Positions 42,693 through 52,214 of a stretch of 64,000 bases of DNA are shown piece after piece. The stretch comes from Pseudothauera rhizosphaerae (lineage in GTDB: Bacteria; Pseudomonadota; Gammaproteobacteria; Burkholderiales; Rhodocyclaceae). The stretch covers positions 124,001 through 188,000 of the forward strand of contig NZ_SSOD01000007.1 of the NCBI RefSeq assembly GCF_004801305.1. Reading direction: 5' to 3'. The notes beneath the pieces are model-generated. The model saw nothing but the letters and a program-made list of their open reading frames with translations. It did no database searches and was not told the origin of the DNA. Numbering within the stretch: position 1 is the stretch's first letter; the number at the start of each line of letters is the position of its first letter. Position numbers and translations under genes: made by a program.

Positions 42693-43235
42693 ATGCATAC
42701 GATCCACGAGAATACATCCGTCGGCAGGCCGACCTGGTTCAATGGTCCGGCCGGCACCTGGACCACCCTGTGCCAACTGGCCGAAGCGATGCTGGCCAAG
42801 GAAAGGCGGCGGCTGGAACGCCTGGCGTACGGCCTCGCCGGCAGTGCCGTGCTCATCCTGCTGGGCGGCATCGTCCTGTCGCGGGCCATGACGGCGCATG
42901 CCGCGCCGCAGACCGGAACGGCGCTGACCACCGCAGTGTTGATGCTGATCGTCTTCGTCATCGTGGGCGGATTCCAGGTGCTGCACTACCTGGAGCAGCA
43001 CGCCCTGGACGTGGCCGAGGAAAGCCGTTTCCTGGAGGTCGCACGGCAAGCGCTGCGGCGCGGCGAGGTGGACACGGGGGCCATGCCCTCGTCGCCCGAG
43101 ACGCCGGTCGAGCACCTGATCCGCCGCGAGACGGGGAAGATCCGCGCAGCGCAAATGAGCGCGCACGGCATCGTTCCCGCATTGTGGGGCGCGGGGCTCG
43201 CCGTTACCACGCGCCTGCGCGGGCCGCAGCCCTGA
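42693..43235 (+). CDS. Unknown membrane protein with two transmembrane helices
   Basis: A 180-residue protein that I do not recognise. A 45-residue cytoplasmic-like segment precedes two hydrophobic helices (about 46-65 and 78-98) joined by a short loop, and a charged C-terminal tail of about 80 residues (EESRFLEVARQALRRGEV). An excellent ribosome site, GGAGGACAACCATC, precedes the ATG, which supports expression. It is divergent from the anti-sigma-type gene and converges on the chelatase gene with a ten-base gap. Function unknown. Confidence 0.75.
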   Translation: MHTIHENTSVGRPTWFNGPAGTWTTLCQLAEAMLAKERRRLERLAYGLAGSAVLILLGGIVLSRAMTAHAAPQTGTALTTAVLMLIVFVIVGGFQVLHYLEQHALDVAEESRFLEVARQALRRGEVDTGAMPSSPETPVEHLIRRETGKIRAAQMSAHGIVPALWGAGLAVTTRLRGPQP

Positions 43236-43245
43236 AGGCGCAGGC

Positions 43246-43623
43246 TCAGGGGCGCGTGAAGTTCGCGGCGTAGGCCGCCATCGCGGCCAGCACGCCGTCG
43301 TCCTCGCCGACCGCCGGCGCCAGCGTGAAGGCGGTGCCGGGGTGGCACGCACGGGCGGCGTCCACGAGCGCGGGGAGGTCGCGCTTGAGATGGCCGCCCT
43401 GGGCGAGGAACATGGGCAGCACGGTCACGCGGCAGGCGCCGTCCGCGACGAGGCGGCCGATCGCCTCGTCCAGCGTGGGGGCCATGAACTCCAGGAAGGC
43501 CAACTCCACGCGCAGTTCCGGTGCCTGCGCGGCCAGCAGTTCGCGCACGCGGCGCATGGGCCCGGCCCATTCCGGGTCGCGCGCGCCGTGGCCGAACAGG
43601 ATCAGCGCCTCGCCGGGATTCAT
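43246..43623 (-). CDS. Small CbiX/SirB-type chelatase-like protein
   Basis: A 125-residue single-domain class II chelatase. Conserved residues are H12 in ILFGHGARD and the second His in MFLAQGGHLKRDLP, which bind metal. Short CbiX/SirB forms insert cobalt, nickel or iron into sirohydrochlorin as homodimers; the metal is unknown here. Its ATG overlaps the tcdA stop as ATGA, so the two are coupled, although no tetrapyrrole partner is nearby. Confidence 0.85.
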   Translation of the reverse strand: MNPGEALILFGHGARDPEWAGPMRRVRELLAAQAPELRVELAFLEFMAPTLDEAIGRLVADGACRVTVLPMFLAQGGHLKRDLPALVDAARACHPGTAFTLAPAVGEDDGVLAAMAAYAANFTRP

Positions 43624-44417
43624 GATTCGGAACCGCCCTGCACCTGCGCCGCCAGCAGGCGTTCGAGTGCCCGCGCGGCGGCGGCGAGGCCCACGCTGGC
43701 GGTCATCATCATGCTGGAGCCGTAGCCGGCGCACGCCAGCCCCTGCGGGCCACGCCCGCTCCCGCAGGCCTGCGCCGGCCGGCGCAGGGGCTGATCCACG
43801 TACACCACCTCGATGCCGAAGCGGCGCCGCGGATCGCGCGGATAGCCGTGCTCCTTGCGCAGACGGCTGCGCACCTTGGCGAGCAGGGGGTCCTGCGTGC
43901 TGCGCGCGAGGTCGTCCACGCGGATGGCACAGGGGTCGGTCTTGCCGCCGGCGCCGCCGGCCATGGTCAGGGGCATGCGCGCGTCACGGCAGGCCAGAGC
44001 GATGGCGGCCTTGGCTCGCACGTTGTCGATGGCGTCGATGACGTAGTCGTAACCCCGCAGCAGCGCGGCGGCGTTCTCAGCGGTGACGAACTCCTCCACC
44101 CCATGGACGGCGGCCTGGGGGTTGATGGCGTGGATGCGCTCGGCCATGGCCAGCACCTTGGCCTGGCCGAGGGTGTGTTCCAGGGCGTGGGCCTGGCGGT
44201 TGATGTTGGATTCGGCCACGTGGTCCAGGTCGATCAGGCTGATCCGCCCCACGCCACTGCGGGCCAGTGCCTCGGCGCTCCACGAGCCGACCCCGCCCAC
44301 GCCGATCACGCACACGTGCGCGGCAGCGAGGCGTGCGAGAGCGTCGTCGCCGTAGAGCCGCGCGATGCCGCCGAAACGGCGCTGGGGATCGACTTCGAAC
44401 AGGGTATCGGCAAACAT
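43620..44417 (-). CDS. tcdA: tRNA threonylcarbamoyladenosine dehydratase TcdA
   Basis: An E1-like enzyme that cyclises t6A37 of tRNA to ct6A with ATP. The 265-residue protein has the adenylation loop VIGVGGVGSWSAEALARSG, the DLDHVAESNINRQ segment, YVIDAIDNVRAKA and a C-terminal extension containing GSSMMMTASVGLAAA. These fit TcdA/CsdL rather than MoeB or ThiF. It is coupled to the chelatase gene by an ATGA overlap and lies 14 bases after the hydrolase gene. Confidence 0.92.
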   Translation of the reverse strand: MFADTLFEVDPQRRFGGIARLYGDDALARLAAAHVCVIGVGGVGSWSAEALARSGVGRISLIDLDHVAESNINRQAHALEHTLGQAKVLAMAERIHAINPQAAVHGVEEFVTAENAAALLRGYDYVIDAIDNVRAKAAIALACRDARMPLTMAGGAGGKTDPCAIRVDDLARSTQDPLLAKVRSRLRKEHGYPRDPRRRFGIEVVYVDQPLRRPAQACGSGRGPQGLACAGYGSSMMMTASVGLAAAARALERLLAAQVQGGSES

Positions 44418-44431
44418 GCGCGGCGCCGGGC

Positions 44432-45397
44432 TCAGACCGTCTCGGGTTCGGCCACCCGCAGGCTGTCGAGCCAGACGCCCAGCCCCTGGGCATTGAGCTC
44501 CAGGTCGTCGCGCAGCAGTTCCAGCGCGTCGTTCTCGGACAGCGTCCATCCGTGCCGCGCCGCCTCCTCGCGCACGATCTGCTCCAGGCCGGCGAGAATC
44601 TCCACGTGGCGGGCCACGCCGCCGCCGCGCGCCGCCTGCGCCACCGCCACCTGGGTGTCGATCAGGCGGTGCAGGTCGCCGGCCAGGCGCTCCACCTCGG
44701 TCACCCGGCTGTAGTGGGTGAGGTACATGGCCTCGGGCGCGAAGGACAGCAGGCGGTCGATGGAGGCGTGCAGCGCGTCGGGGTCGAACTGGGTCGGGGT
44801 CGTGGTCGGGTAGGCGAAGGCGCGGCCGTCCATGTCGAACTCGCGATAGGACAGGCCGAAGGTGTCGCCGGTGAAGAAGGCGCGCGCCGTTTCGTCCCAG
44901 ATGCAGATGTGGTGGCGCGCGTGCCCGGGGGTGTCGAGCACGCGGAAGCGCCGCCCGGCCAGGTCGATCTCGTCGCCGTCGCGTGCCGGCACGATGCGCT
45001 CGGCCGGCACCGGCACGATGCGCCCGTACAGCTCGAAGGCACGCTCGGCGCCATACACCGCCGCGGTCCCCTCCCACAGCCGGGACGGGTCCGCCATGTG
45101 GCGCACGCCGCGCGGGTGCACGAGCAGGCGCGCGTTCGGCAGCGCGCACATCAGGCTGCCCGCGCCACCCGCATGGTCCAGATGGATGTGGGTGAGCATG
45201 ACCCAGTCCACCGCCGCGGGCGCGACGCCGAGCTTGGCCAGCACCGCCAGCACGCGCGGCACCGAGGCGTTGGTACCGGTATCGACGACCGCGGCACGCC
45301 CCTGGTGGACGATCAGATGGATGGCCGCGAGCTGCGGCCGGCCGTAGCCGGAATCCACCGCATAGATGCCGTCGGGGTGGGCAATCACGTCCTGCAC
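44432..45397 (-). CDS. Metallo-beta-lactamase-fold hydrolase
   Basis: A 321-residue hydrolase with the zinc motif THIHLDHAGG, later ligands in DTPGHARHHICIW and FTGDTFG, and LTHYSRV near the C-terminus. A C-terminal helical tail (about 250-321) distinguishes it from glyoxalase II. Substrate unknown. I start at the GTG at 45397 because AGGAGG lies nine bases upstream; an in-frame TTG at 45436 would place that ribosome site inside the gene. It is divergent from the MalY/PatB gene and precedes tcdA. Confidence 0.85.
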   Translation of the reverse strand: MQDVIAHPDGIYAVDSGYGRPQLAAIHLIVHQGRAAVVDTGTNASVPRVLAVLAKLGVAPAAVDWVMLTHIHLDHAGGAGSLMCALPNARLLVHPRGVRHMADPSRLWEGTAAVYGAERAFELYGRIVPVPAERIVPARDGDEIDLAGRRFRVLDTPGHARHHICIWDETARAFFTGDTFGLSYREFDMDGRAFAYPTTTPTQFDPDALHASIDRLLSFAPEAMYLTHYSRVTEVERLAGDLHRLIDTQVAVAQAARGGGVARHVEILAGLEQIVREEAARHGWTLSENDALELLRDDLELNAQGLGVWLDSLRVAEPETV

Positions 45398-45510
45398 CTT
45401 GGTCTCCCTCCTTCCTGCTCGAATAATTTTGCGCAATTCTATCCGCAGCCCGGCGGCCCGTGGCGGCAGCGAACACCGGGTTACACTGTGCCCAACGTGA
45501 GGAGCTGTGC

Positions 45511-46659
45511 ATGACGGACATCTTCGGCTTTGACCGGCAAATCGACAGGGGTTCGCTGCCTGGCGAAAAATGGGGCCGCTACGCCGGCCGCGACGTGCTG
45601 CCGCTGTGGGTGGCGGACATGGACTTCGCCGCGCCGCCGGCCGTGATCGGCGCCGTGCAGGCGCGCGTGGCGCACGGCGTGTTCGGCTACACCCAGCCGT
45701 GGCCGTCCCTCGTCGAGGCCGTCGTCGACGCCGTCGAGCGCGACCACGGCTGGCGCATCGAGCCGGACTGGCTGGTGTGGCTGCCGGGCGTGGTGAGCGG
45801 CTTCAACATCGCCTGCCGGGCCGTGGGCGAACCGGGCGACGAGGTGTTCACCGCCACGCCGGTCTATCCGCCCTTTCTCAGTGCGCCGGCCAACAGCGAA
45901 CGCCGCCTGGTGAGCCGCCCCCTGGAACTCGCCGGCGGGCGCTGGGGCTGGAACCGGGCCGCGGTAGAAGAGGCCATCGGGCCGCGCACCCGGTTGTTCA
46001 TGCTGTGCAACCCCCACAACCCGGTGGGCCGGGTGTTCGACCGGGACGAACTGGGCTGGATCGCGGATCTGGCCGAACGGCGCGACCTGGTGATCTGCAG
46101 CGACGAGATCCATTGCGGCCTGGTGCTCGACGACGGGCTGCCGCACCTGCCCATCGCCGCCCTCGACGAGCGCGTGGCGCGGCGCACCATCACGCTGATG
46201 GCACCGTCCAAGACCTGGAACATCGCCTCCCTCTACTGCGCACTGGCCATCATCCCCGACCCGGCCCTGCGCCGCCGCTTCCGCGACGCCATGCGCGGCA
46301 TCGTGCCCCACGTGAACCTGCTCGGCCTGGTGGCCTGCGAGGCCGCCTACCGGGACGGCGGGCCGTGGCGGGAGGCCCTGCTGGAGGTGCTGCGCGCCAA
46401 CCGCGCGCGCGTGGCCGCCGCCGTGGCCGACATGCCCGGCCTCGCCAGCGTGCCGCCGGAGGCCACCTACCTCGCCTGGATCGACTGCCGCGGAGCCGGA
46501 CTGGAACATCCGGCGGCCTTCTTCGAAGCGGGCGGGGTCGGGCTCTCGGACGGTGCACCGTTCGGCGCCCCGGGGTTCGTCCGGCTCAACTTCGGCTGCC
46601 CGCCGGCCACGCTGGCCGAGGCCCTGGCACGCATGCAGCGCGCCCTGCGGGGGCGCTAG
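45511..46659 (+). CDS. MalY/PatB family PLP-dependent cystathionine beta-lyase
   Basis: A 382-residue aminotransferase-fold C-S lyase. Signatures are the N-terminal VLPLWVADMDFAAPPAV, LFMLCNPHNPVGRVF, SDEIHCGLVLDDG and the PLP Lys K234 in LMAPSKTWNIASL. Family members cleave cystathionine or other cysteine S-conjugates; E. coli MalY also affects maltose regulation. GAGGAG lies about eight bases upstream of the ATG. It is divergent from the hydrolase gene. Confidence 0.93.
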   Translation: MTDIFGFDRQIDRGSLPGEKWGRYAGRDVLPLWVADMDFAAPPAVIGAVQARVAHGVFGYTQPWPSLVEAVVDAVERDHGWRIEPDWLVWLPGVVSGFNIACRAVGEPGDEVFTATPVYPPFLSAPANSERRLVSRPLELAGGRWGWNRAAVEEAIGPRTRLFMLCNPHNPVGRVFDRDELGWIADLAERRDLVICSDEIHCGLVLDDGLPHLPIAALDERVARRTITLMAPSKTWNIASLYCALAIIPDPALRRRFRDAMRGIVPHVNLLGLVACEAAYRDGGPWREALLEVLRANRARVAAAVADMPGLASVPPEATYLAWIDCRGAGLEHPAAFFEAGGVGLSDGAPFGAPGFVRLNFGCPPATLAEALARMQRALRGR

Positions 46660-46666
46660 GGCGGAT

Positions 46667-49153
46667 TCAGCGCCGCGCCAGGAAGCGGGCGTGGAATTCG
46701 TCGGCGGGCAGGGCCGGGCTGCACAGATAGCCTTGGTAGCTGCCGCAGCACAGTTCGCGCAGCAGATCGAGCTGGGCTTCGGTTTCCACCCCTTCGGCCT
46801 GCACCGAGATGTCCAGCGCCCGCGCCATGGCCACCACCGCGGCGGCGATGGCCAGGTCGTTGCGGTCGTCGGCGATGTCCTGGACGAAGCTGCGGTCGAT
46901 CTTGAGCTTGTCGATGGAGAAGCGCTTGAGGTAGGCCAGCGACGAATAGCCGGTGCCGAAGTCGTCGATGGCCAGGCCGATGCCGAGCGCCTTCAGCGCG
47001 GCGAGCAGCGCTTCGGCCTGTTCGCCCTGCGCCATCAGGCTGCTCTCGGTGATCTCCAGTTCCAGCCACCGGGGCGGCAGGCCGGTGTCGTGCAGCGCTT
47101 CGCGCAACATGCCTTCCACGTCGCGGCGGCGGATCTGCTCCACCGACAGGTTCACCGCGAGCGATCCCGGCTGCAGGCCGGTGTCCAGCCACTCCCGCCA
47201 CTGCCGGCAGGCCGTGCCCAGCACCCATTCGCCCAGCGCCACGATGAGCCCGGTCTCTTCGGCGATGGGGATGAAGGCGCCGGGCGGCACCATGACCTCG
47301 CCCGGCGGCTGCCAGCGCACCAGGGCCTCGGCGCCGAGCAGGCGGCCGTCGGCCACCGCGATGACGGGCTGGTAATGCACGACGAACTCGCCGCCCGCAA
47401 GCGCGCGGCGCAAACGGGTTTCCAGTTCCAGGCGCTGGCTGGCGAGGCGGGTGAGGTCCTCGGTGTAGAAGCCGTAGGTGTTGCGGCCTTCGGCCTTGGC
47501 GCGGTACATCGCCGCATCCGCGTTGCGCACCAGGGCGAGATAGTCGTCGCCGTCGTCCGGATAGACGCTGATGCCCATGCTGGCATGCATGAACATCTCC
47601 GCCCCGCTGGGCAGGGCGAAGGGTTCGGCCAGCGCCCCGAGCAGTTCGTTGGCGACCACGGCGGCATCCTGCGGTGCGTCCAGGTCGTCGAGCAGCACCA
47701 TGAACTCGTCGCCCCCGAGCCGGCCGAGGGTGTCTTCCTCGCGCAGGCGCGCGTGCAGGCGCTCCGCCACGGCACACAGCAGTTCGTCGCCGACCGAATG
47801 GCCGAGGCTGTCGTTGACGGTCTTGAAGCGGTCCAGGTCGAGGCACAGTACGGCCAGCCGGTGGCCCCGGCGCTGTGCCACCTCGATGGCGTGCGCCAGG
47901 CGCGACAGCACCAGCAGGCGGTTGGGCAGCCCGGTGAGGGGGTCGTGGTGGGCCAGATGGCTCAGGCGCTCCTCGGCGTTGCGCAGCTTGCTGATGTCGG
48001 TGAACACGCCCACGTAGTTGGTGAGCACGCCGTTCTCGTCGTGTACCGCGTTGAGCGTGAGCCATTCGGGAAACAGCTCGCCGTTCCTGCGCCGGTTCCA
48101 CAGTTCGCCCTGCCAGCAGCCGGTCTCGGTCAGCGCGGCCCACATTTCCTTGTAGAACGCGCGGCCGTGGCGCCCGGACTGCAGGAAGCGCGGATTGCGC
48201 CCCCGGCTCTCCTCGTCCGGGTAGCCGGTGATTTCGGTGAAGGCGCGGTTGACCGAGACGATGTTGCCGTCGAGATCGGTGATCAGCACGCCGTCGTGGG
48301 TACTGTCGATGACCGCCGAGTGCAGCCTGAGCTTGTCCACCGCGTCGCGCAGGGCCGCGCGCTCGCGCATCAGGTCGGCTTGGCGGCAGGCCTTCTCGAG
48401 CACCAGCGGCAGTTCCTGCAGATAGCCGTGGTGCTTGACCAGGTAATCGGACACGCCGATGCGCAGGGCCTGCGCCGCCGTCTCCTCGCTGCCCTGCCCG
48501 GTCACCATGACGATGGGGATGTCGAACTTGCGCTCCTCGCGCAGGATCTTGGTCAGGCCCAGCGCATCGGTGCCCGGCAGCATGTGATCCACCAGCAGCA
48601 CGTCGTATCCCCCGCCGCTCTCGCCCTCCAGCCTTTCGAGCACGGCGGCGGCGCTGTCCACGATGTCCAGCCGCAGATGGGGCGCCACCTGGGCCAGGTG
48701 GCGGATGGTCAGGTCGATGTCGAACCGGTGGTGTTCCGCATACAGCACCCGGATCGGCCGGCTGCGCCGGTTGCGCTCGGCGCGGGCGCGCTCGATCGCC
48801 GCGTCCAGGGTGGCGGACAGGCGGTGCAGGTGGTCGCCGTCCTTGGCCAGGTAGTCGTCGGCGCCGGCCTTGAGCGCGGCCACGGCGGCACGCTGGTCGC
48901 CCGAGCCGGTGAGCACGACGACGGCCGCCGGCAGGCGGCGCTCGCGCACCCAGTTGAGCAGTTCCAGGCCCGAGCCGTCGGGCAGGCACAGGTCGGTGAG
49001 CACGACGTCCACGTCCAGACCTTCGGCCAGCCGCGCCGTGCCTTCGGCGAGCGACCGGGCCAGGTGCAGCTCGGCGGTCGGCAGTTCGCGCGCGAACGCC
49101 CGCGCAAAGAGATCCGCATCCACCGGGTTGTCTTCGACGTAGAGGGCCTTCAT
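46667..49153 (-). CDS. Tandem-receiver PAS-GGDEF-EAL protein
   Basis: An 828-residue c-di-GMP enzyme with two receiver domains. REC1 (about 1-120) has ALYVEDNPVDADL, VVLTDLCLPDGSG and YLAKD; REC2 (about 135-260) has VLLVDHMLPGTDAL and YLVKHH. PAS follows at about 275-390, then GGDEF with LGGDEFMVL preceded by an RxxD inhibitory site (REED), and EAL (GAEALVRWQPP, DDFGTGYSSLAYL). Both enzymatic motifs are intact. It follows a single-receiver gene and a histidine kinase on the same strand, and converges on the MalY/PatB gene with a seven-base gap. Confidence 0.92.
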   Translation of the reverse strand: MKALYVEDNPVDADLFARAFARELPTAELHLARSLAEGTARLAEGLDVDVVLTDLCLPDGSGLELLNWVRERRLPAAVVVLTGSGDQRAAVAALKAGADDYLAKDGDHLHRLSATLDAAIERARAERNRRSRPIRVLYAEHHRFDIDLTIRHLAQVAPHLRLDIVDSAAAVLERLEGESGGGYDVLLVDHMLPGTDALGLTKILREERKFDIPIVMVTGQGSEETAAQALRIGVSDYLVKHHGYLQELPLVLEKACRQADLMRERAALRDAVDKLRLHSAVIDSTHDGVLITDLDGNIVSVNRAFTEITGYPDEESRGRNPRFLQSGRHGRAFYKEMWAALTETGCWQGELWNRRRNGELFPEWLTLNAVHDENGVLTNYVGVFTDISKLRNAEERLSHLAHHDPLTGLPNRLLVLSRLAHAIEVAQRRGHRLAVLCLDLDRFKTVNDSLGHSVGDELLCAVAERLHARLREEDTLGRLGGDEFMVLLDDLDAPQDAAVVANELLGALAEPFALPSGAEMFMHASMGISVYPDDGDDYLALVRNADAAMYRAKAEGRNTYGFYTEDLTRLASQRLELETRLRRALAGGEFVVHYQPVIAVADGRLLGAEALVRWQPPGEVMVPPGAFIPIAEETGLIVALGEWVLGTACRQWREWLDTGLQPGSLAVNLSVEQIRRRDVEGMLREALHDTGLPPRWLELEITESSLMAQGEQAEALLAALKALGIGLAIDDFGTGYSSLAYLKRFSIDKLKIDRSFVQDIADDRNDLAIAAAVVAMARALDISVQAEGVETEAQLDLLRELCCGSYQGYLCSPALPADEFHARFLARR

Positions 49154-49164
49154 GGGGGCAAGGC

Positions 49165-49605
49165 CTACTGGCGCGGCGCTGTGTTGAGCGCGCACCAGTA
49201 CAGTTCGATCTGCCCGGCGACGTGGACGAACATGTCGAAATCGACCGGCTTCAGGATGTAGGAATTCGCCCCCAGGCGGTAGGCGGTGTCGATGTCCACG
49301 TCCTCGTCGGAGGTGGTGAGCACCACCACCGGCACCGTCCGCCCCGCCGGATGCTCGCGGTAGCGGCGCAGCACCTCCAGGCCATGCACACGCGGCAGCT
49401 TGAGGTCGAGCAGCACCACCAGCGGCAGGGGGTCGCCGGCCGCCCAGCGCGGCACGAAGTCGAGCGCCTCCTGGCCGTCGCGCGCGACCTGCAGCGGGTT
49501 GGCCAGGTGGCTGCGCTCGAAGGCGCGCCGGGTGAGGTCGAGATCGGCCGGATTGTCCTCGACCAGCAGGATGGGCCGGGCGGCAGCGGACAGGGTTTGC
49601 CTCAT
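49165..49605 (-). CDS. Single-domain response regulator (Rcp1-like)
   Basis: A 146-residue receiver-only protein with ILLVEDNPADLDLTRRAF, the phospho-accepting Asp in VVLLDLKLPRVHGLE, and the Lys in YILKPVDFDMF. The sequence resembles the Rcp1-type regulators that pair with phytochrome-like kinases. Its ATG overlaps the kinase stop as ATGA, so the two are coupled. The next gene encodes the tandem-receiver GGDEF-EAL protein, suggesting a phosphorelay or divided output. Confidence 0.92.
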   Translation of the reverse strand: MRQTLSAAARPILLVEDNPADLDLTRRAFERSHLANPLQVARDGQEALDFVPRWAAGDPLPLVVLLDLKLPRVHGLEVLRRYREHPAGRTVPVVVLTTSDEDVDIDTAYRLGANSYILKPVDFDMFVHVAGQIELYWCALNTAPRQ

Positions 49606-52214
49606 CGCGGCAGCTCCACGTGGAAGGTGGCCCCCGCGCCGGGCGCGCTCTCCGCCCATACCCGGCCGCCCATGCGGGTCACCGCCCGCTTCACCATAGC
49701 CAGGCCGACACCGGTGCCGCCGTATTCCTCGGCACGCTGCAGGCGCTGGAATATCTCGAAGATGCGGTCATGAAATTGCATGTCGAATCCGATCCCGTTG
49801 TCCCGGACCCAGAGGTGATGGACGTCGCCGGCCGTGGACGCGCCGATGCGCACGAGTGGAGGCGCCGCATTGCGGGAGTACTTGAAGGCGTTGTCCACGA
49901 GATTGCGCAACACCTGGGCAAGCCCGTCCACATCGGCACGCACGACGATGTCTTCGGGCACCTCGATCTCCACGCGGGCGCCGCCCCGCTCCAGCTCGGC
50001 GGCACGCTCGGCAAGTATGCCATGCACCATCTCGCGCAGGTTGATGTCGGTGTGCTGCAGATTGCGCCGCTCCAGCCGCGAGTAGGCCAGCAGGTCGTCG
50101 ATCAGGCGGCTCATCTGGCGCACGCCGGCGCGGATGTTGCCGAGAAAAAGGCGCCCTTCCTCGTCGAGCTGGGCGGCATGTTCCTCCAGCAGCAGATGGC
50201 TGTAGCCGTCGATGCCGCGCAAGGGAGCCTTGAGGTCGTGGGACACGGAATAGGCGAAGGTCTCCAGTTCCTTGTTCACCACGCCCAGCTCGCGCGTGCG
50301 CTGCTCCACCCGCTCTTCGAGTTCGGCGTTGAACTGCCTGAGCGCCTCCTGCGCGGCGTGGCGCGCGCTGATGTCGGTGAGCAGTCCCTCCAGATGCAGC
50401 AGCGCACCGTCTTCGTCGCGGTGCGCACTGATGAAGTCCTCGATCCAGATGTAACTGCCGTCGGCGCGGCGCAGGCGGTACTCCTGCACGAACTCGCGGC
50501 GGCCCGCGGCCAGGTGGGCGCTCACTTCGGCCCCGACCCGATCGATGTCGTCCGGATGCACCACATCGGCGAAGCGGAAGTCGCCCTTCAGCATGTCGGT
50601 CGCGCGGTAGCCCCAGCGATGGACGTTCTCGGACACGTAGCGCACCGGCCAGCCTTCGTCCGGCGACCAGCGGAAGAGCACTGTGGGGCTGGCCTCGACC
50701 ACCTCGGCGGCGGCGGCCAGCGCGGCACGGTCGCGTTCGCGCTCGGTCACGTCGAGCAGGGTGCCGATCACCGCCAGGCGGCCGTCGATGTCGATGCGCG
50801 TACCGAACACCTCCACCGGGAACACGCTGCCGTCGCGCCGGCGCGCGCGGAAGCCGTAGTTCAGATGCAGCACGCCGGCTTCCAGCCGCTGGCGCAGCAT
50901 CTCGCGCACCAGCAATACGTCCTCGGACGCGACCAAGTCGTCGACCGGCACGCCGGCGATCTCGTCGGACGGATAGCCGAACCACTCCGCGAGGCGCGGA
51001 TTGGCGTAGCTCATCACGCCGTCCTGGATCAGATAGACGCCCACCAGGGAGCGCTCCACGAGGCCGCGGAAGCGCACCTCGCTGGCCCGGATCGCGGCGG
51101 CGGCCTCCTTCTGCTGCTGCAGGTCGAAGCAACTGCCCAGGTAGCCGATGAACTCCCCGCCCGGACCGAAGATGGGCTGGCCATGGTCGGCCAGCCAATG
51201 GTAGCTGCCGTCGTGATGGCGCAGCCGGTATTCCAGATAGAAGGGAGTACGTGCCGCGACGGCGGCGCGGTAGCCGCCCAGGCAGTACTCCGCGTCCTGC
51301 GGATGCACGCCCTCGGCCCAGCCGTCGCCCAGTTCCTGCTCGAGTCTGCGCCCGGTGAATTGCAGCCAGGCGCGGTTGAAGTAGTCGCACTTGCCGTCCA
51401 CGCCGGCGCGCCAGATCGGATTGGGCATGCCGTCGAGCAGATGGACGTGGAAGTCGCGCGAGGCCACCACCGAACGCATCAGCGCCGCGAGGCGCTCGCC
51501 GAGCTGGCCGAGTTCGTCCCGCCCGGTGACCGGCGGCGGCAGGCTGCGCCCTTCGACCTGCGAGCGCGTGTAGGCGAGCAGTTGCTCGATGCGGTCGGTG
51601 AGCAGCATCTTCACCAGCACACCGATGCCCAGCGACAGCAGCAGGATGGGAACCAGCACGAACAGCGTCTGCTCCAGCGCGCGGGGCAGCGCCTCGCGCT
51701 GGATCATCGCCGTATCGACCAGCAGCACGACCAGGCCGCTTCGCGCTGCGGACGTTTCGCCGCCCGCCCCGGGCAGGCGGACCGGGAAAACGGCCCACAG
51801 CCGTTTGTGCGCCGCATCCTCGGTAACCCGACTGCCGCGCTGCCGCCGTGCCGCGTCGATGAGCGCGGCGGACGGCAGGTCCGCATCGCCGAGCCGCCGT
51901 CCGGCAAGCGCGGGCGTGGTGGCGTGGCGCACCACGCCGTCGGCATCGACGTAAGCCGCGTAGACCAGGTGCGGCAGGGACACCATCTGCGCCACCAGAT
52001 GGTGGGCGTGGTGTTCCAGTTCATCCGCGCTCAGGTCGATTTCCAGATTGGCGGCCAGGAAGCGGCCGGCATGGTCCGTCATCTGGCGGGTCTGGTGGAG
52101 CAGCTCGGCGGTGTAGGTATGCATGATGAAGGTGAACTGGCCGCCCGCGACCAGCAGGCCGAACAGCACCACCAGGCCCAGCAGCAGCCGGCGCAAGGAA
52201 ATGTTTGCGTTCAT
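49602..52214 (-). CDS. Membrane-bound multi-PAS sensor histidine kinase
   Basis: An 870-residue kinase. TM1 (about 9-31) and TM2 (about 190-212) flank a periplasmic sensor domain, followed by a HAMP-like linker and three PAS domains (about 275-395, 400-515, 520-640). The H-box is SVSHDLKAPLRGIDGYSHLL with H659, and the HATPase domain has VLRNLVDNAFKYSRN and a C-terminal GTGVGLAMVKRAV. The last PAS carries a PAC-like WIEDFISAHRDEDG. The start at 52214 begins the first helix. It is translationally coupled to the single-domain regulator. Confidence 0.93.
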   Translation of the reverse strand: MNANISLRRLLLGLVVLFGLLVAGGQFTFIMHTYTAELLHQTRQMTDHAGRFLAANLEIDLSADELEHHAHHLVAQMVSLPHLVYAAYVDADGVVRHATTPALAGRRLGDADLPSAALIDAARRQRGSRVTEDAAHKRLWAVFPVRLPGAGGETSAARSGLVVLLVDTAMIQREALPRALEQTLFVLVPILLLSLGIGVLVKMLLTDRIEQLLAYTRSQVEGRSLPPPVTGRDELGQLGERLAALMRSVVASRDFHVHLLDGMPNPIWRAGVDGKCDYFNRAWLQFTGRRLEQELGDGWAEGVHPQDAEYCLGGYRAAVAARTPFYLEYRLRHHDGSYHWLADHGQPIFGPGGEFIGYLGSCFDLQQQKEAAAAIRASEVRFRGLVERSLVGVYLIQDGVMSYANPRLAEWFGYPSDEIAGVPVDDLVASEDVLLVREMLRQRLEAGVLHLNYGFRARRRDGSVFPVEVFGTRIDIDGRLAVIGTLLDVTERERDRAALAAAAEVVEASPTVLFRWSPDEGWPVRYVSENVHRWGYRATDMLKGDFRFADVVHPDDIDRVGAEVSAHLAAGRREFVQEYRLRRADGSYIWIEDFISAHRDEDGALLHLEGLLTDISARHAAQEALRQFNAELEERVEQRTRELGVVNKELETFAYSVSHDLKAPLRGIDGYSHLLLEEHAAQLDEEGRLFLGNIRAGVRQMSRLIDDLLAYSRLERRNLQHTDINLREMVHGILAERAAELERGGARVEIEVPEDIVVRADVDGLAQVLRNLVDNAFKYSRNAAPPLVRIGASTAGDVHHLWVRDNGIGFDMQFHDRIFEIFQRLQRAEEYGGTGVGLAMVKRAVTRMGGRVWAESAPGAGATFHVELPR

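Noticed and set aside
45398-45436. Upstream TTG start for the metallo-beta-lactamase-fold gene
   Set aside because: It would place a strong AGGAGG ribosome site inside the coding region, ideally spaced for the GTG at 45397.
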